Shown: positions 17,927-26,880 of the stretch, in pieces
Layout: each line of letters begins with the position of its first letter
Position numbering within the stretch: position 1 is the first letter of the stretch
NCBI GenBank assembly: GCA_009731375.1
Contig: BJOX01000311.1
Coordinates: 570,660-625,962, forward strand
DNA length: 55,303 bases
Direction of reading: 5' to 3'
Origin: Paulinella micropora
Lineage: Eukaryota; Cercozoa; Imbricatea; Euglyphida
The notes under the pieces: generated by a model
The model's database searches: none
Seen by the model: only the letters and a program-made list of their open reading frames with translations
What the model was told of the DNA's origin: nothing
Program-made: the position numbers and the translations under genes

Positions 17927-18750
17927 ATGGAGAAAATTAACGATATACGAGTTAGACCAGTTAGAAACCAAAACGAAGATGGCGACAAGTTGGCAAAAGG
18001 ATATAAGTTATTTGATGAACCGTATGCCAATATTTTTCTTCTCGCTCGCAAGAAGAGTGGTAAGACGACCACACTTTTCGAAATCCTGAAACGAACTACT
18101 GACAAAAAGACCCGTATTGTTATTATAGCCAGCACAATACACAAAGACCACATCTACAAAGAAATGGTGAAGCACTTCAAGAAGAAGGGTAATCCAATGG
18201 CGATATACACATATTTGAAAACGGATGGATACAGTGTGATAGATTACGAGTTAGACAAACTGAATAAACCTGACGAAGAGCAAGAAGAAGGCGAGGTTGT
18301 GCGGGACCACCAAGAAGAACCGAAGCCGAAGTTTCTTTATTTTGGTAAAGAAGAAAAGAAGAAGCAGGGACAAGCACCAGCAGAAAGACCGAGCAAATAC
18401 ATAACACCAGAAGTCGTTTTCGTGTTAGATGATTTAGGTAGTGGTTTAAGGGATAAGTCCGTTAGCGACCTGTTGAAAAAAATAGACACTACAAGTCAAA
18501 GGTGATTATGAGCTCGCAATACCTAAACGACTTACGATCTGAGGCGATTAAACAGCTAGACTACCTTCTTATTTTTCCTGGTCAGTCTCAGGATAAAATT
18601 GAACTCGTGTACAAACATTTGGACCTCGGTTATGATTTAGACTACTTTATCAAAAAATATCACGAGGCTACCAAAGAACGATTTAACTTTTTGTATGTGG
18701 ATGCGGTGTCTGATGAATTACGAAAGAACTTCAATATTCGTTTAAAGTAA
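17927..18750 (+). pseudogene. FtsK/HerA-type genome packaging ATPase (P1 copy, frameshifted)
   Basis: An A32-like ATPase that would pump Polinton DNA into capsids. The P-loop reads LLARKKSGKTT (residues about 38-48), a normal variant for this viral family. The Walker B block is VVFVLDDLGS near residue 165. The signature IMSSQYLND lies at the start of the C-terminal part. A one-base slip in an A-run near 18480 changes frame before that block, and the remaining 82 residues continue from 18502. The C-terminus (NFLYVDAVSDELRKNF) is retained here but lost to a stop in P2. A unique acidic insertion of about 60 residues (around 110-170, Glu/Lys/Pro-rich) separates the Walker motifs in both copies. 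Confidence 0.85.
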
Positions 18751-18786
18751 TTTTATTATTATTTATTTTTTTCACACATTATATAG

Positions 18787-19131
18787 ATGCCAACATCACC
18801 AGTGATTATTTCACAACCATCGGGATACAATATCAGCTACAATCCTTCAATGCCACAGAAAGGGCGAGCCCTTTCAAACCCAAATTTAGCGGGAGGTGCG
18901 AAGAACAGAAAGAAGAAAGGAAAAAAGAAACAAGCAGGAGGCAAAGTTAATTGGAAAAAAGTCGGACAAGCAATAGTGGATGCTAATAGGTTTATCAAGA
19001 AGAACCAATTGATTTCAAGGGGTGCTACTTTTCTTAGCGATGTCGGAGTTCCTTATGCGGACCGTGTAGCGAAGGCCGCGATGAAGCAAGGATACGGCAA
19101 GCAACGAGGAGGAGCGGTTAAATTTCGGTAG
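18787..19131 (+). CDS. Basic core-like protein (P1 copy)
   Basis: 114 residues, intact. An N-terminal stretch MPTSPVIISQPSGYNISYNP leads to a highly basic tract (KNRKKKGKKKQAGGK). A helix (WKKVGQAIVDANRFIKK) and a C-terminal GYGKQRGGAVKF motif follow, the latter shared with the P2 copy (GYGKQRGRGALKF). Such basic proteins in adenovirus-like and Polinton virions condense DNA or tie it to the capsid and are often cleaved by the viral protease. That role is inferred from composition and its place between ATPase and protease genes. The TAG stop is part of hairpin copy c. Confidence 0.6.
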   Translation: MPTSPVIISQPSGYNISYNPSMPQKGRALSNPNLAGGAKNRKKKGKKKQAGGKVNWKKVGQAIVDANRFIKKNQLISRGATFLSDVGVPYADRVAKAAMKQGYGKQRGGAVKFR

Positions 19132-19152
19132 GGGTAAACCCCTACAACCCCC
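19128..19152 (+). repeat. GC-rich hairpin, P1 family copy c
   Basis: GTAGGGG TAAA CCCCTAC (19128-19145) followed by AACCCCC. The hairpin core is identical to copy a at 558. It provides the stop codon of the basic protein gene. Confidence 0.85.
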
Positions 19153-19218
19153 TGGTGGAATAAAATAAAAAACTAAACCTTCTATTATTTTTTTTTTACT
19201 AATAATACAATAGTAGTA

Positions 19219-21250
19219 ATGCGAAGTAAGCCAAAGAAGAAACTTAAACAAAGACCGCCGAGGATATACAGAACCAAAGATGGTCGGCCATATATTAAAG
19301 TGAAAGGCAAACGAGCATATCTCAACTTTGGCGAGAAAACGAATGACCTTTCAACACTGCAAATCGTTAAACTGTTTCTGAAATATATGAAAGGGGATAC
19401 CCATTCCAAACCCAACCGGCGGGGTCGTAGGGGCGGAGTCCCTACAATAGTTAAGTCCGAATTCAATCGCCTTGAACACGAGAACCGCAACCAGATACAA
19501 AACAACCTGCTGAAAAAATATGAACTAATACACGAACAGGAGGAAAAGGAAAAGAAGTTAAGAGAACAGGCAGAAGATGAGAAGAAAAGAATGGAGAGGA
19601 AGGAGAATGCGGAAATGAAGGAAAGACAAGAGGAATTAATAAGGGAGGCGAACAGAGAGCAAAAACTTATAGAGGATGTAAAATTTGAACAAGATAGAAA
19701 AAATAATTTAATGCTATTACCACCACAGTTCCACCCTCAATACATACAAGCACCACCACAAGCACCACCACAAGCACCACCACAAGCACCACCACAAGCA
19801 CCACAACTAGGACCACCACAAGCACCACAACTAGGGCCACCCCAAGCACCACAAGCACCACCACAAGCACCACAAGCACCAGAAGAAAAACAGATGCTAT
19901 TGAAAACAAAAGAAGAGAAAAAGGCTGAAAAGGAATTAAAAGAAAAATACATTGAATTAATGAAGAAAGCGGGCTTTACAACTAAATTTATTAAAAGCTT
20001 GAGCAAAACAGAATTTGACAAACTTGGTAAAGGAATAGAGAAAGCGATAGCCGATGCCCAATCAGCAGATGAGCAGAAAGAACTGGCTGAACAATATAAA
20101 AAAGAATTAGAACAAGAAAAAAAACGAGCGGAGGCTAAAGCGAAACACTTTGAAATTAAAGATAAAATATCATACATATCCGCAGGTTTAAGAAATGATT
20201 ACAAGTATCCGAAATTGGATATACCCAAAACTTTGGGCCCTGCTTTGGAAAAAGAAATGAAAGCTCGGGGCAAACCACCACCAAAAAAAGTTAAAGGAAA
20301 ACACACGACTGCGGGTATGGCACAAGTTATAGTAGATGAAGGTATTGATTTAGGAATAGACCAGAATGAAATGAGAAAGAAACTCGCTGATTATTTGGGA
20401 ATAAACCAAGCTGGTGCTGGGGCAAAAACGATGGAGGAATTAATACACAAACTTTTAACGATAGCAAAAATTAAGAAATATTTGAAGAAGGGTAAATACA
20501 GGAAAAAAATGAAGAAGAAGGATTATGTAAATAACTTAGTAACTGAAATGAGAATCGACCCAAACATTAAAATCAAGTTTCAAATAATCTCGGTATTTAA
20601 CCAACTGAGGAAGTTCCACAGCCAGAAGTTCAACAGCCAGAAAATATGCCAGAAGTTCAGACACCAGAAGTTCAACCACAAACTGAGGCAGTAGATGGGG
20701 CAGTAGATGAGCAAACAGGGACAGTAGATGGGGCAGTAGATGGGGAGCAAGCGGGGGCTGACAGAGGATTGATGACGGACGAAATAGACAACATTATGAA
20801 AAAGCACGAATGGTATATCGGCACGGTAGCCAGCGATGAAATAAACAAACTGAAACCAGAAAAAAGAAAGAATTATGGTTTTATAATGAACTTGGATAAG
20901 TCTAGCCAACCAGGCTCACATTGGATCGCTGTTTACTGCTCATTAGACTGCGATGAAGTATAGAGATATATGACCCTCTCGCACTGTATAAGCCGACTGA
21001 GCTATTTCTACACCAAATGAAACAGCTTATAGACAAGAGTAAGCCGAGTACCTATCTGCTTATGAAGGTTAATCAGGTTAAAAACCAAAGCAACACAACA
21101 GATACCTGCGGGTGGCATAGTATTAGATTTTTGTTAGAGCGGGCGAAAGGCAACAGGTTTAAATTCGCCAGCGGATGGACTGATTTGAAGGAAAAAGAAG
21201 CTGAGGACCTTAAAACACCGAATGGGTATGGCTTTGACACATATATATGA
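19219..21250 (+). pseudogene. Coiled-coil protein joined to adenovirus-type cysteine protease (P1 copy, frameshifted)
   Basis: The N-terminal part (19219-20694) opens with a basic block containing RPPRIYRTKDGRPYIKVKGK. Long Glu/Lys coiled coils follow, then an APPQ-rich proline repeat (19745-19885), then more helix. Near 20600 the frame changes into a PEVQ-rich linker and an Ulp1/adenain-like protease. The protease has His in GSHWIAV, the acidic residue in YDPLA and the nucleophile in TCGWHS (21104-21121). A second frameshift lies near 20960. In P2 the same join exists, so the two parts were probably one polyprotein whose protease matures virion proteins. A GC-rich hairpin (19421-19445) is embedded in frame in the N-terminal part and is absent from the P2 homologue. 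Both copies are broken at or near the junction. Confidence 0.78.
19421..19445 (-). repeat. GC-rich hairpin, P1 family copy e (inside a CDS)
   Basis: On the minus strand this reads GTAGGGA...CCCCTACGACCCC, the same asymmetric unit as the other copies but inverted. It lies inside the coiled-coil gene and encodes a Gly/Arg-rich patch missing from the P2 homologue. That points to insertion rather than a terminator function. Confidence 0.75.
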
Positions 21251-21294
21251 ATTATGTATTTAAAAAAAAAGAATATAAAAGAATACAAAAGAAT

Positions 21295-21903
21295 ATGCCC
21301 GACTACAAACAAAGAAAGATTTATTCAATCAGGTCTCATCAGACAGACGAAATTTATATTGGTTCAACAACTCAAACATTAGCACAAAGAATTGCTAAGC
21401 ATAGAATAAATTACAAAAGTTGGAAGAATGGAAAGTCAAAATATACATCGTCTTTTGAAATTATTAAATATGATGATGCCTACATTGAATTAGTTGAATT
21501 ATTTCCGTGTGGTAATAAAATGGAATTACTTAAACAAGAAGGTAATCATATTAGAAACCTAGATTGTGTGAATAGACATATTGCGGGAAGGGAAAAGGTA
21601 GAATACTACCAAGAAAATAAAACTAAAATATTGGGAAAGAATAATTACTATAAAGAACAAAGAAGAACAGAGTTATGTGAAAAACAAAAGAAATATTATT
21701 TAGAACATAAAAAAGAAAAAAGTGAGTATGACAAAAAATATAGATGTAAAAATAAAGGTAAAGAAAAAGAGAGACGACAAAGAAAATACATTTGTGAGTG
21801 TGGTGTTGAATTGACTATTTGTAAAAGAAATAGACATAATAAAACACAAAATCACATAAATAATTTATATAGTTTTGAAGATGTCCAAAAATTATTTGTA
21901 TAA
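21295..21903 (+). CDS. GIY-YIG endonuclease with C-terminal zinc finger
   Basis: 203 residues from MPDYKQRKIYSIRSHQ at 21295, the start shared with the paralogue at 688. The nuclease signature reads KIYSIRSHQTDEIYIGSTT; an Arg (QRIAKH) and a Glu (KQEGNHI) lie at spacings plausible for GIY-YIG catalysis. A Lys-rich helical linker leads to a C-terminal finger, YICECGVEL...H...H. The frame is intact, unlike most genes around it. It sits between the protease and penton genes, which are directly adjacent in P2, so it is an insertion specific to P1 and probably a selfish homing-like gene. Confidence 0.82.
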   Translation: MPDYKQRKIYSIRSHQTDEIYIGSTTQTLAQRIAKHRINYKSWKNGKSKYTSSFEIIKYDDAYIELVELFPCGNKMELLKQEGNHIRNLDCVNRHIAGREKVEYYQENKTKILGKNNYYKEQRRTELCEKQKKYYLEHKKEKSEYDKKYRCKNKGKEKERRQRKYICECGVELTICKRNRHNKTQNHINNLYSFEDVQKLFV

Positions 21904-21909
21904 TATAAG

Positions 21910-22722
21910 ATGGAATATCGCGGAGGCAGGAGTTCCAACATTTACTATGTCAACAGTAAAAATAGGATAAACGGCACGGACAGTGATTTCACTCACTCTA
22001 TTGATATGAAATCGCTAGATAATCCAACACACTGTAAAATACTTCATATCTATGTGCCGAAGTCGTATTACTCTGTGGCAAGTCCTTACAACACTTTTAC
22101 TCTGAGTGAAGATGGCTATGAGGCTCTGATTACGATACCCGAGGGCAACTACACGATGAACAACTTAAAAAATAAACTGGCTGAGGTGCTAACCGCAGAT
22201 AGCCCCAACGACTACACATACACCGTTACGAGCAACAACACAAACACCGACCAAGAAGACGGTAAGCTATTATTTACCGTAGCTAACAACCTAGGCATTC
22301 AACCGCGGTTTATATTTGACACCGAAACACGTATCCACGAAGTAATGGGTTTTGACCGCGACTCAACATATTTCTTTGCTAATAATACCATTAGGTCGCC
22401 GAATGTCATAATCTTGACTGGCGAAAAAACATTATATTTACAGTCGGACCTCATTGGCGAAGGCGATAATCACGTATTACAGGAAATATATACAGCGAAT
22501 GAAATCCCGTTCGGCTCTGTTATCTACGACGGAAGCGGGTCTGAGTATGGCAAAAGATTATCTACGAGTTCAAGCAATGTGTATCGGTTTTACTTAACTG
22601 ACGAAAACGACCAACCCATTAACCTAAACGGTTTGGGTATTGTAATGACATTGTTGATTTACCGCGAGACGAATTATTTTAATTTATTTACATCATTTTT
22701 TAATCTACTCAAATCTAGGTAA
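21910..22722 (+). CDS. Penton (minor capsid) protein, P1 copy
   Basis: 270 residues, intact. The N-terminus, YYVNSKNRINGTDSDFTHSI, is a signature of the Polinton/polinton-like virus penton family, whose single jelly roll fills the capsid five-fold vertices. Further family blocks are HIYVPKSYYSVASPYNTF, ITIPEGNYT, VMGFDRDSTYFF, LYLQSDLIGEGDNHVLQEI and FYLTDENDQPINLNGLG. It follows the GIY-YIG gene by 6 bp and precedes the major capsid gene, as in P2. No extra lesion is visible. Confidence 0.75.
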   Translation: MEYRGGRSSNIYYVNSKNRINGTDSDFTHSIDMKSLDNPTHCKILHIYVPKSYYSVASPYNTFTLSEDGYEALITIPEGNYTMNNLKNKLAEVLTADSPNDYTYTVTSNNTNTDQEDGKLLFTVANNLGIQPRFIFDTETRIHEVMGFDRDSTYFFANNTIRSPNVIILTGEKTLYLQSDLIGEGDNHVLQEIYTANEIPFGSVIYDGSGSEYGKRLSTSSSNVYRFYLTDENDQPINLNGLGIVMTLLIYRETNYFNLFTSFFNLLKSR

Positions 22723-22790
22723 TTAATTAATTTATTTTTTTTCTCATATTAAAACATATAGCGACCTTTTAAAAATCGTTTTTTGAGTTC

Positions 22791-22820
22791 GTAAGTGGTT
22801 TTTTGAAAAAAAGCACTTAC
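22791..22820 (+). promoter_or_regulatory. Leader hairpin upstream of the major capsid gene
   Basis: GTAAGTG, a T-run, an A-run and CACTTAC form a hairpin ending 5 bp before the MCP ATG (22826). It parallels the hairpin before the ATPase gene (17896-17926). Both are also preceded by a similar TTTTTTGAG segment. Confidence 0.5.
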
Positions 22821-22825
22821 ACAAA

Positions 22826-24347
22826 ATGCCCACACAACACGGAGGCGAACTAGACTTTTCTAAAACTGACTACATCAGTGCTTCTTATCGCTTGAATAAG
22901 CTTACCCCTCGTGAGGGTTCTATTAACTGTGAGTACCGCAGGAGGACAGGAAAGCAACTTTGACCTTATCAGCCGTCCGTTTAACTTGGCTCGTTCTGTT
23001 TTGAGTTTTAATTATGCTCCAGATGCGAAGGCGGCAAACTACAATAAATGCTTTATGGATTGCCTGGCCCCAATTAGGCAGATTCAATTGATTACGAGAG
23101 GTGGTGTTTATCTTTGCGACATTAACGAAGTCGGAAATATCACCAAGATGATTTGGAAACCCGAAACATCCATTGATGATTTACTAGCTTTGGAAAACCA
23201 CGACCATGGAAGTGGAGCAGGTTGTATGCTTCAAAAGTGTAATGCTACAACTACATTTCAACCCGCTAGCGATGCTACAAGGTTGGCCGCATTACAAACA
23301 GCATTAACTGCTTCGGCGGCTGCAGGAAATGCGACAGCAAACATTGATACGGCTATTGATGTTGCAAAGGCTCAGGTTCAGGCTGCATTGAAGGCTTGGA
23401 TGGCACAACCCTCCACAAATGCTCGCCGACACGATGATACCCTTATTGCGAATGAGACTGGCGCAAGTAAGTTCGTTAATGTTGCTTTTAATGAGGCTAA
23501 GTATTTCTCAGCTGGAACTATTAACAATGCCAGCCCGAGTGTTAATGTTAAGATTAATCTTGGAATGCTTTACAATACTATTTTCGCTCTGGATAAAACT
23601 ATTATGTTTCCAGAAATTTTGACTTTGCGGATTGTTTGGCAACAGACACCCAAAATATTTTATTATAACAATGATGCTCTTTCTACTGGTGGTGGCACTG
23701 TTGCGGTGGCGGATTCAAATGTTACTATTACTAATCTAAGCCTTTTCTTAGCTGTTGAAACTAACCCCGATGTCGTTCAATCAATTCAACAGAAGATTAT
23801 GAGCCCCGAAGGTACGAGCTTCAATATTGATTATTCTTATTTGTATAAAAACACTGTCGGAGTAGCTTCAACTTCTCAAAATGTTATACTTAGATTTGAC
23901 AGAGGCCACGGACGACGAATTAAGAAAACTTATCATTCTGTATTTAACACAACCGAAAATAAGAACACTGCTTACGACAATAGCAACCTGCTCGGCTCAA
24001 AGGTCCAAACTTTTTATACCACACTAGACGGAGCACGACTTCAAGAATTCAATGTTGATTGTCAAACTGGAAAACTAGAAGACTATATGTATCTTAAACC
24101 GAAGTTGGAAGGCTCTTCTTTGATGAATAGCAATGTTTATCAATACAACTGGGTTTGGTGCGATAGCTTTGACAATACCCGACCGTTGTGGAGCAAGGAC
24201 CAACATGAAATCAGCGGATTAAGTCTAGACACCGAGCGACGATGGGAGTTTATTGCTATCACTGCTAATATTGCGGCCAATCATTACACATTTGTAGTCA
24301 CTCAGCAAGAACTAAATGTCAGAAACGGCACCATTACTAGGACATAA
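22826..24347 (+). pseudogene. Major capsid protein (double jelly-roll type), P1 copy, one frameshift
   Basis: About 507 residues, the length expected for the hexon-like Polinton capsid protein. The N-terminus MPTQHGGELDFSKTDYISAS matches the P2 copy. One extra A near 22924 shifts frame after codon 33, and the frame from 22911 onward is then open to 24347. Conserved blocks include RPFNLARSVLSF, NITKMIWKPE, ARRHDDTLIANETG and LSLFLAVETNPDV. If the extra base is real the gene cannot make capsid; if it is a read error it would be intact. The preceding hairpin leader and the penton gene upstream form the virion assembly cluster. Confidence 0.78.
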
Positions 24348-24439
24348 ACCCCACCAGTTAGTTAATAGGTAGTAATTAATTTTGATAGATTATTTTTTTT
24401 GTGTTAATATACAATCTACGATTGTAAATCGTAGGGAAA

Positions 24440-25688
24440 ATGAGCCGCCAACGAAATTTGATAGCACAAGACCCTGACGGAGCCTTCATTAATGTCAAAG
24501 TCGGCTACGATGGCAATGTTGAAACCAATAGTATGAAAACCGCTTTCGGCGAAGCATTGGTCGGTCAATTAACACCAGTATTACAAGAGATTTTTCCATA
24601 CACTATCAATACACGAATATGGACATTAGCTCAAACTGATGCTACCATTTCATTTAATGCGAATATGGCCGAACTTAAAACAGATGTGAAGACGACCGCG
24701 AATGCTGTATTGACGAGTAAAAAAGAATTAAATACAGAACAGGTATGGGAGTTCTAACACGATTGACTGCTTTATGGAATACTGATGAAACGAAAGAATA
24801 CAATTCATATATCGGCATAGGTGAAAGTGATTTTACTAATGGCTTCTATTTTTACAAAATAAAAGCGACTGGTATGAATATCACCAGTGTTAAAGGAGGG
24901 GTGCAGACACTTTTTCCCCAGGCTACCTGGGATGACCCTTGTGATGGAACTAAAATTATGCCCGCCTTAGACTGGACCAAAGGTGATGTATTCCAGATTA
25001 AATTTCAATATCTTGGCTTTGGTGATATAAGGTTCTACATAGAAAATCCATCAAGTGGAGAATTTCAGCTGGTTCATACAATTAGGTATGCGAATGCGAA
25101 TGTGGGTGTTAGTCTTTCAAATACAACCCTACCTTTTTCGGCTTGTATTAGAAATTATGGAACTGGTAATGCTAATCAAACATTAAAAACAGCCAGTTGT
25201 AGTATGTTTATTGAGGGCACTAACACTATTAATTCAAGCATATCAAACGAAGCGGAAGGTAGTGAGCCAGCGAGCACAACGGAAAGCCCAATTATTAGCA
25301 TAAAAATAAAACAACTTTTAATGGTGTGACCAATTATTCAATTGTTTATCCATCTCTCGTGAGCATATCAAACGAAGACAGCAAAGTTAATATAGTGCGG
25401 ATTGTGAAAACGACTGGGACACTTACGGCGGAGAACTTTGCAGATATTGATACCAAAACTTCAATGGTATCAAAGGATACCGCTGCGACTGCCCTTGGTG
25501 GTGCCACTATAACAGACGTAATTCTAAAACTGTATGTTAATGCTACTTCAAGCCAGCTTATTGACCTGCGAACTTACGACATACAACTTTCTCCTGGTGA
25601 AAATCTAACATTTTTACAAAAGTCTGTATCAACTCCCAACAATGGAGGAAATGTGAGTGTTATCGTTAATTTCTTAGAAGATCAATGA
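24440..25688 (+). pseudogene. Structural-type protein downstream of MCP (P1 copy, two frameshifts)
   Basis: Three overlapping open pieces (24440-24757, 24745-25329, 25326-25688) read as one gene of about 415 residues with slips near 24730 and 25320. The start MSRQRNLIAQDPDGAFINVK and the blocks GVLTRLTALWNTDE, YIGIGESD.TNGFYF and PGENLTFLQKSV are beta-rich and resemble virion surface or head-fibre proteins found next to the MCP in polinton-like viruses. I cannot name the family. In P2 only its last 80 residues survive, fused in frame to a truncated MCP. Confidence 0.55.
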
Positions 25689-25756
25689 ACCTTTGAAAAA
25701 GCTTCACCAAAACAAAAAAAAAATAAATAAGTTTTTGAGAAATCTCCACAAAGGTT

Positions 25757-26044
25757 CTACAATTGAAGCTGTTTGAATATTTCTTTTTTGTGCTCAGGAT
25801 AGTTGTCTAGAAATGGTTGCTTCGCCATCCATCTTAAGTATTGGGTATCAAGTACAACCACATCGGATACTGTTTTTCCCTTATATTTCCCCATAGGTAT
25901 CTTTCCTTGTTCTTGAAGTTTCTTGTTTTCTGATTTGTATTCATTAATGTGCCCATCAATTACTTGCTTAATTTCTTGTAAAGTAAATGTTCTGTCTTTG
26001 TTGCTGATAGATAGCTGTTCAAATTTTTCACAAAGCTTTTGCAT
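25757..26044 (-). CDS. Small GKYKGK-motif protein (P1 copy)
   Basis: 95 residues, intact. The C-terminal half, GKYKGKTVSDVVVLDTQYLR followed by WMAKQPF, matches the short GK.KGK...I...D..YL.WL..Q motif found in DUF3820-type proteins and at the C-terminus of some exonuclease X-like proteins. The N-terminal half is helical (LCEKFEQLSI). The P2 homologue at 36671-36946 keeps both parts. It lies between the capsid cluster and the lipase, transcribed opposite to them. A nucleic-acid-associated role is possible; no catalytic residues are visible. Confidence 0.6.
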   Translation of the reverse strand: MQKLCEKFEQLSISNKDRTFTLQEIKQVIDGHINEYKSENKKLQEQGKIPMGKYKGKTVSDVVVLDTQYLRWMAKQPFLDNYPEHKKEIFKQLQL

Positions 26045-26118
26045 CGGTGAGTGCAGAGTAATGAGTATATAGTTGGCAGTATAAAAAAATAAAAATTAAA
26101 TAATTAATAATATACGAA

Positions 26119-26856
26119 ATGTCTCAATGGATTGCCTTCGTAAAGGCTTACTCAGCTAAAGATAACATAAGCTACAAGGAGGCATTGACAAAAGCTGGTA
26201 AGGAATACAGAAAGCAGAAGGGGGGCAGTGCGGAGTTATCTGAGGATGTCTATTTGGCTTCGTCTGAACGAAAAGGTGCTGACGGATGGAAGCCAGTCGC
26301 TAGCAAAGAAAAATCAACCGTATATGAAAAAGATGGTAAGGCGATTGTGGCATTTAGAGGAAGTGCTGATAAGCGAGACTTGCTAACCGATGTTGCCTTG
26401 GTAAAGGGAGTATTAAAAAAGACCCCGAGATATAAAGAAGAACAGAAGCTGGTTAATGAAGTGATAAAGAAATATGGCAAAGATAATGTAGAGCTGACTG
26501 GTCATTCGTTGGGTGGTACAATAGCGAAAGATTTAAGCCGACAGACTGGTGTAAAGGCTACCACATACAATAAAGGCAGTAGCACAAAAGACCTCATTGA
26601 AGGAGTGATTGACAGAGTGGCTATAAAGGTAAATCCAAAGGGAAGAGGGCGAAGACTGCGAAGCTGACGACTGACGACGAACTATCGGACAGCATTTGAT
26701 CCCGTATCATTGTTAGGAGCTACTGCTGTAAATACTAAGTTGGTGAAGCCGACGAGGGGTGTTCATACTATTAGAAGTTGCAAGGGTAGGGGCAAGCCCC
26801 TACAACCCCGCGGTGGGGTTCGAAAGGGGTTTCCCCTTTCAAAGGCAAAAAAATAA
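26119..26856 (+). pseudogene. Class 3 lipase-like protein (P1 copy, frameshifted C-terminus)
   Basis: The N-terminal ~35 residues (WIAFVKAYSAKDNISYKEAL) form a small helical domain seen in virion proteins of several large DNA viruses. The following alpha/beta-hydrolase part has AIVAFRGS.DKRDLLTDVAL and the nucleophile elbow GHSLGG (26499-26516), typical of lipase_3. It could act on membranes during entry or egress. The open frame ends at 26667; slips near 26640 and 26672 lead into the frame that carries the conserved TAFDPV..LLGATAVNTKLVKP tail. That tail then runs through hairpin copy d and a second GGGG/CCCC hairpin, which replace the short P2 ending. Confidence 0.72.
26786..26846 (+). repeat. 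GC-rich hairpins, P1 family copy d plus adjacent hairpin
   Basis: GTAGGGG CAAG CCCCTAC (26786-26803) followed by AACCCCG. Directly after it comes a second inverted repeat, GAAAGGGG TTT CCCCTTTC (26822-26840). Both lie in the 3' part of the lipase gene and are absent from P2. Confidence 0.85.
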
Positions 26857-26880
26857 ATTTTTCTTTCATCATTTTTTCAT

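Noticed and set aside
19667-19909. Val/Leu-rich minus-strand ORF with apparent membrane repeats
   Set aside because: It is the antisense of the APPQ proline repeat in the coiled-coil gene.
22826-25688. Introns as the explanation for the frame changes in Polinton genes
   Set aside because: The breaks are single-base shifts at otherwise continuous homology, without GT...AG intervals or missing or extra residues.
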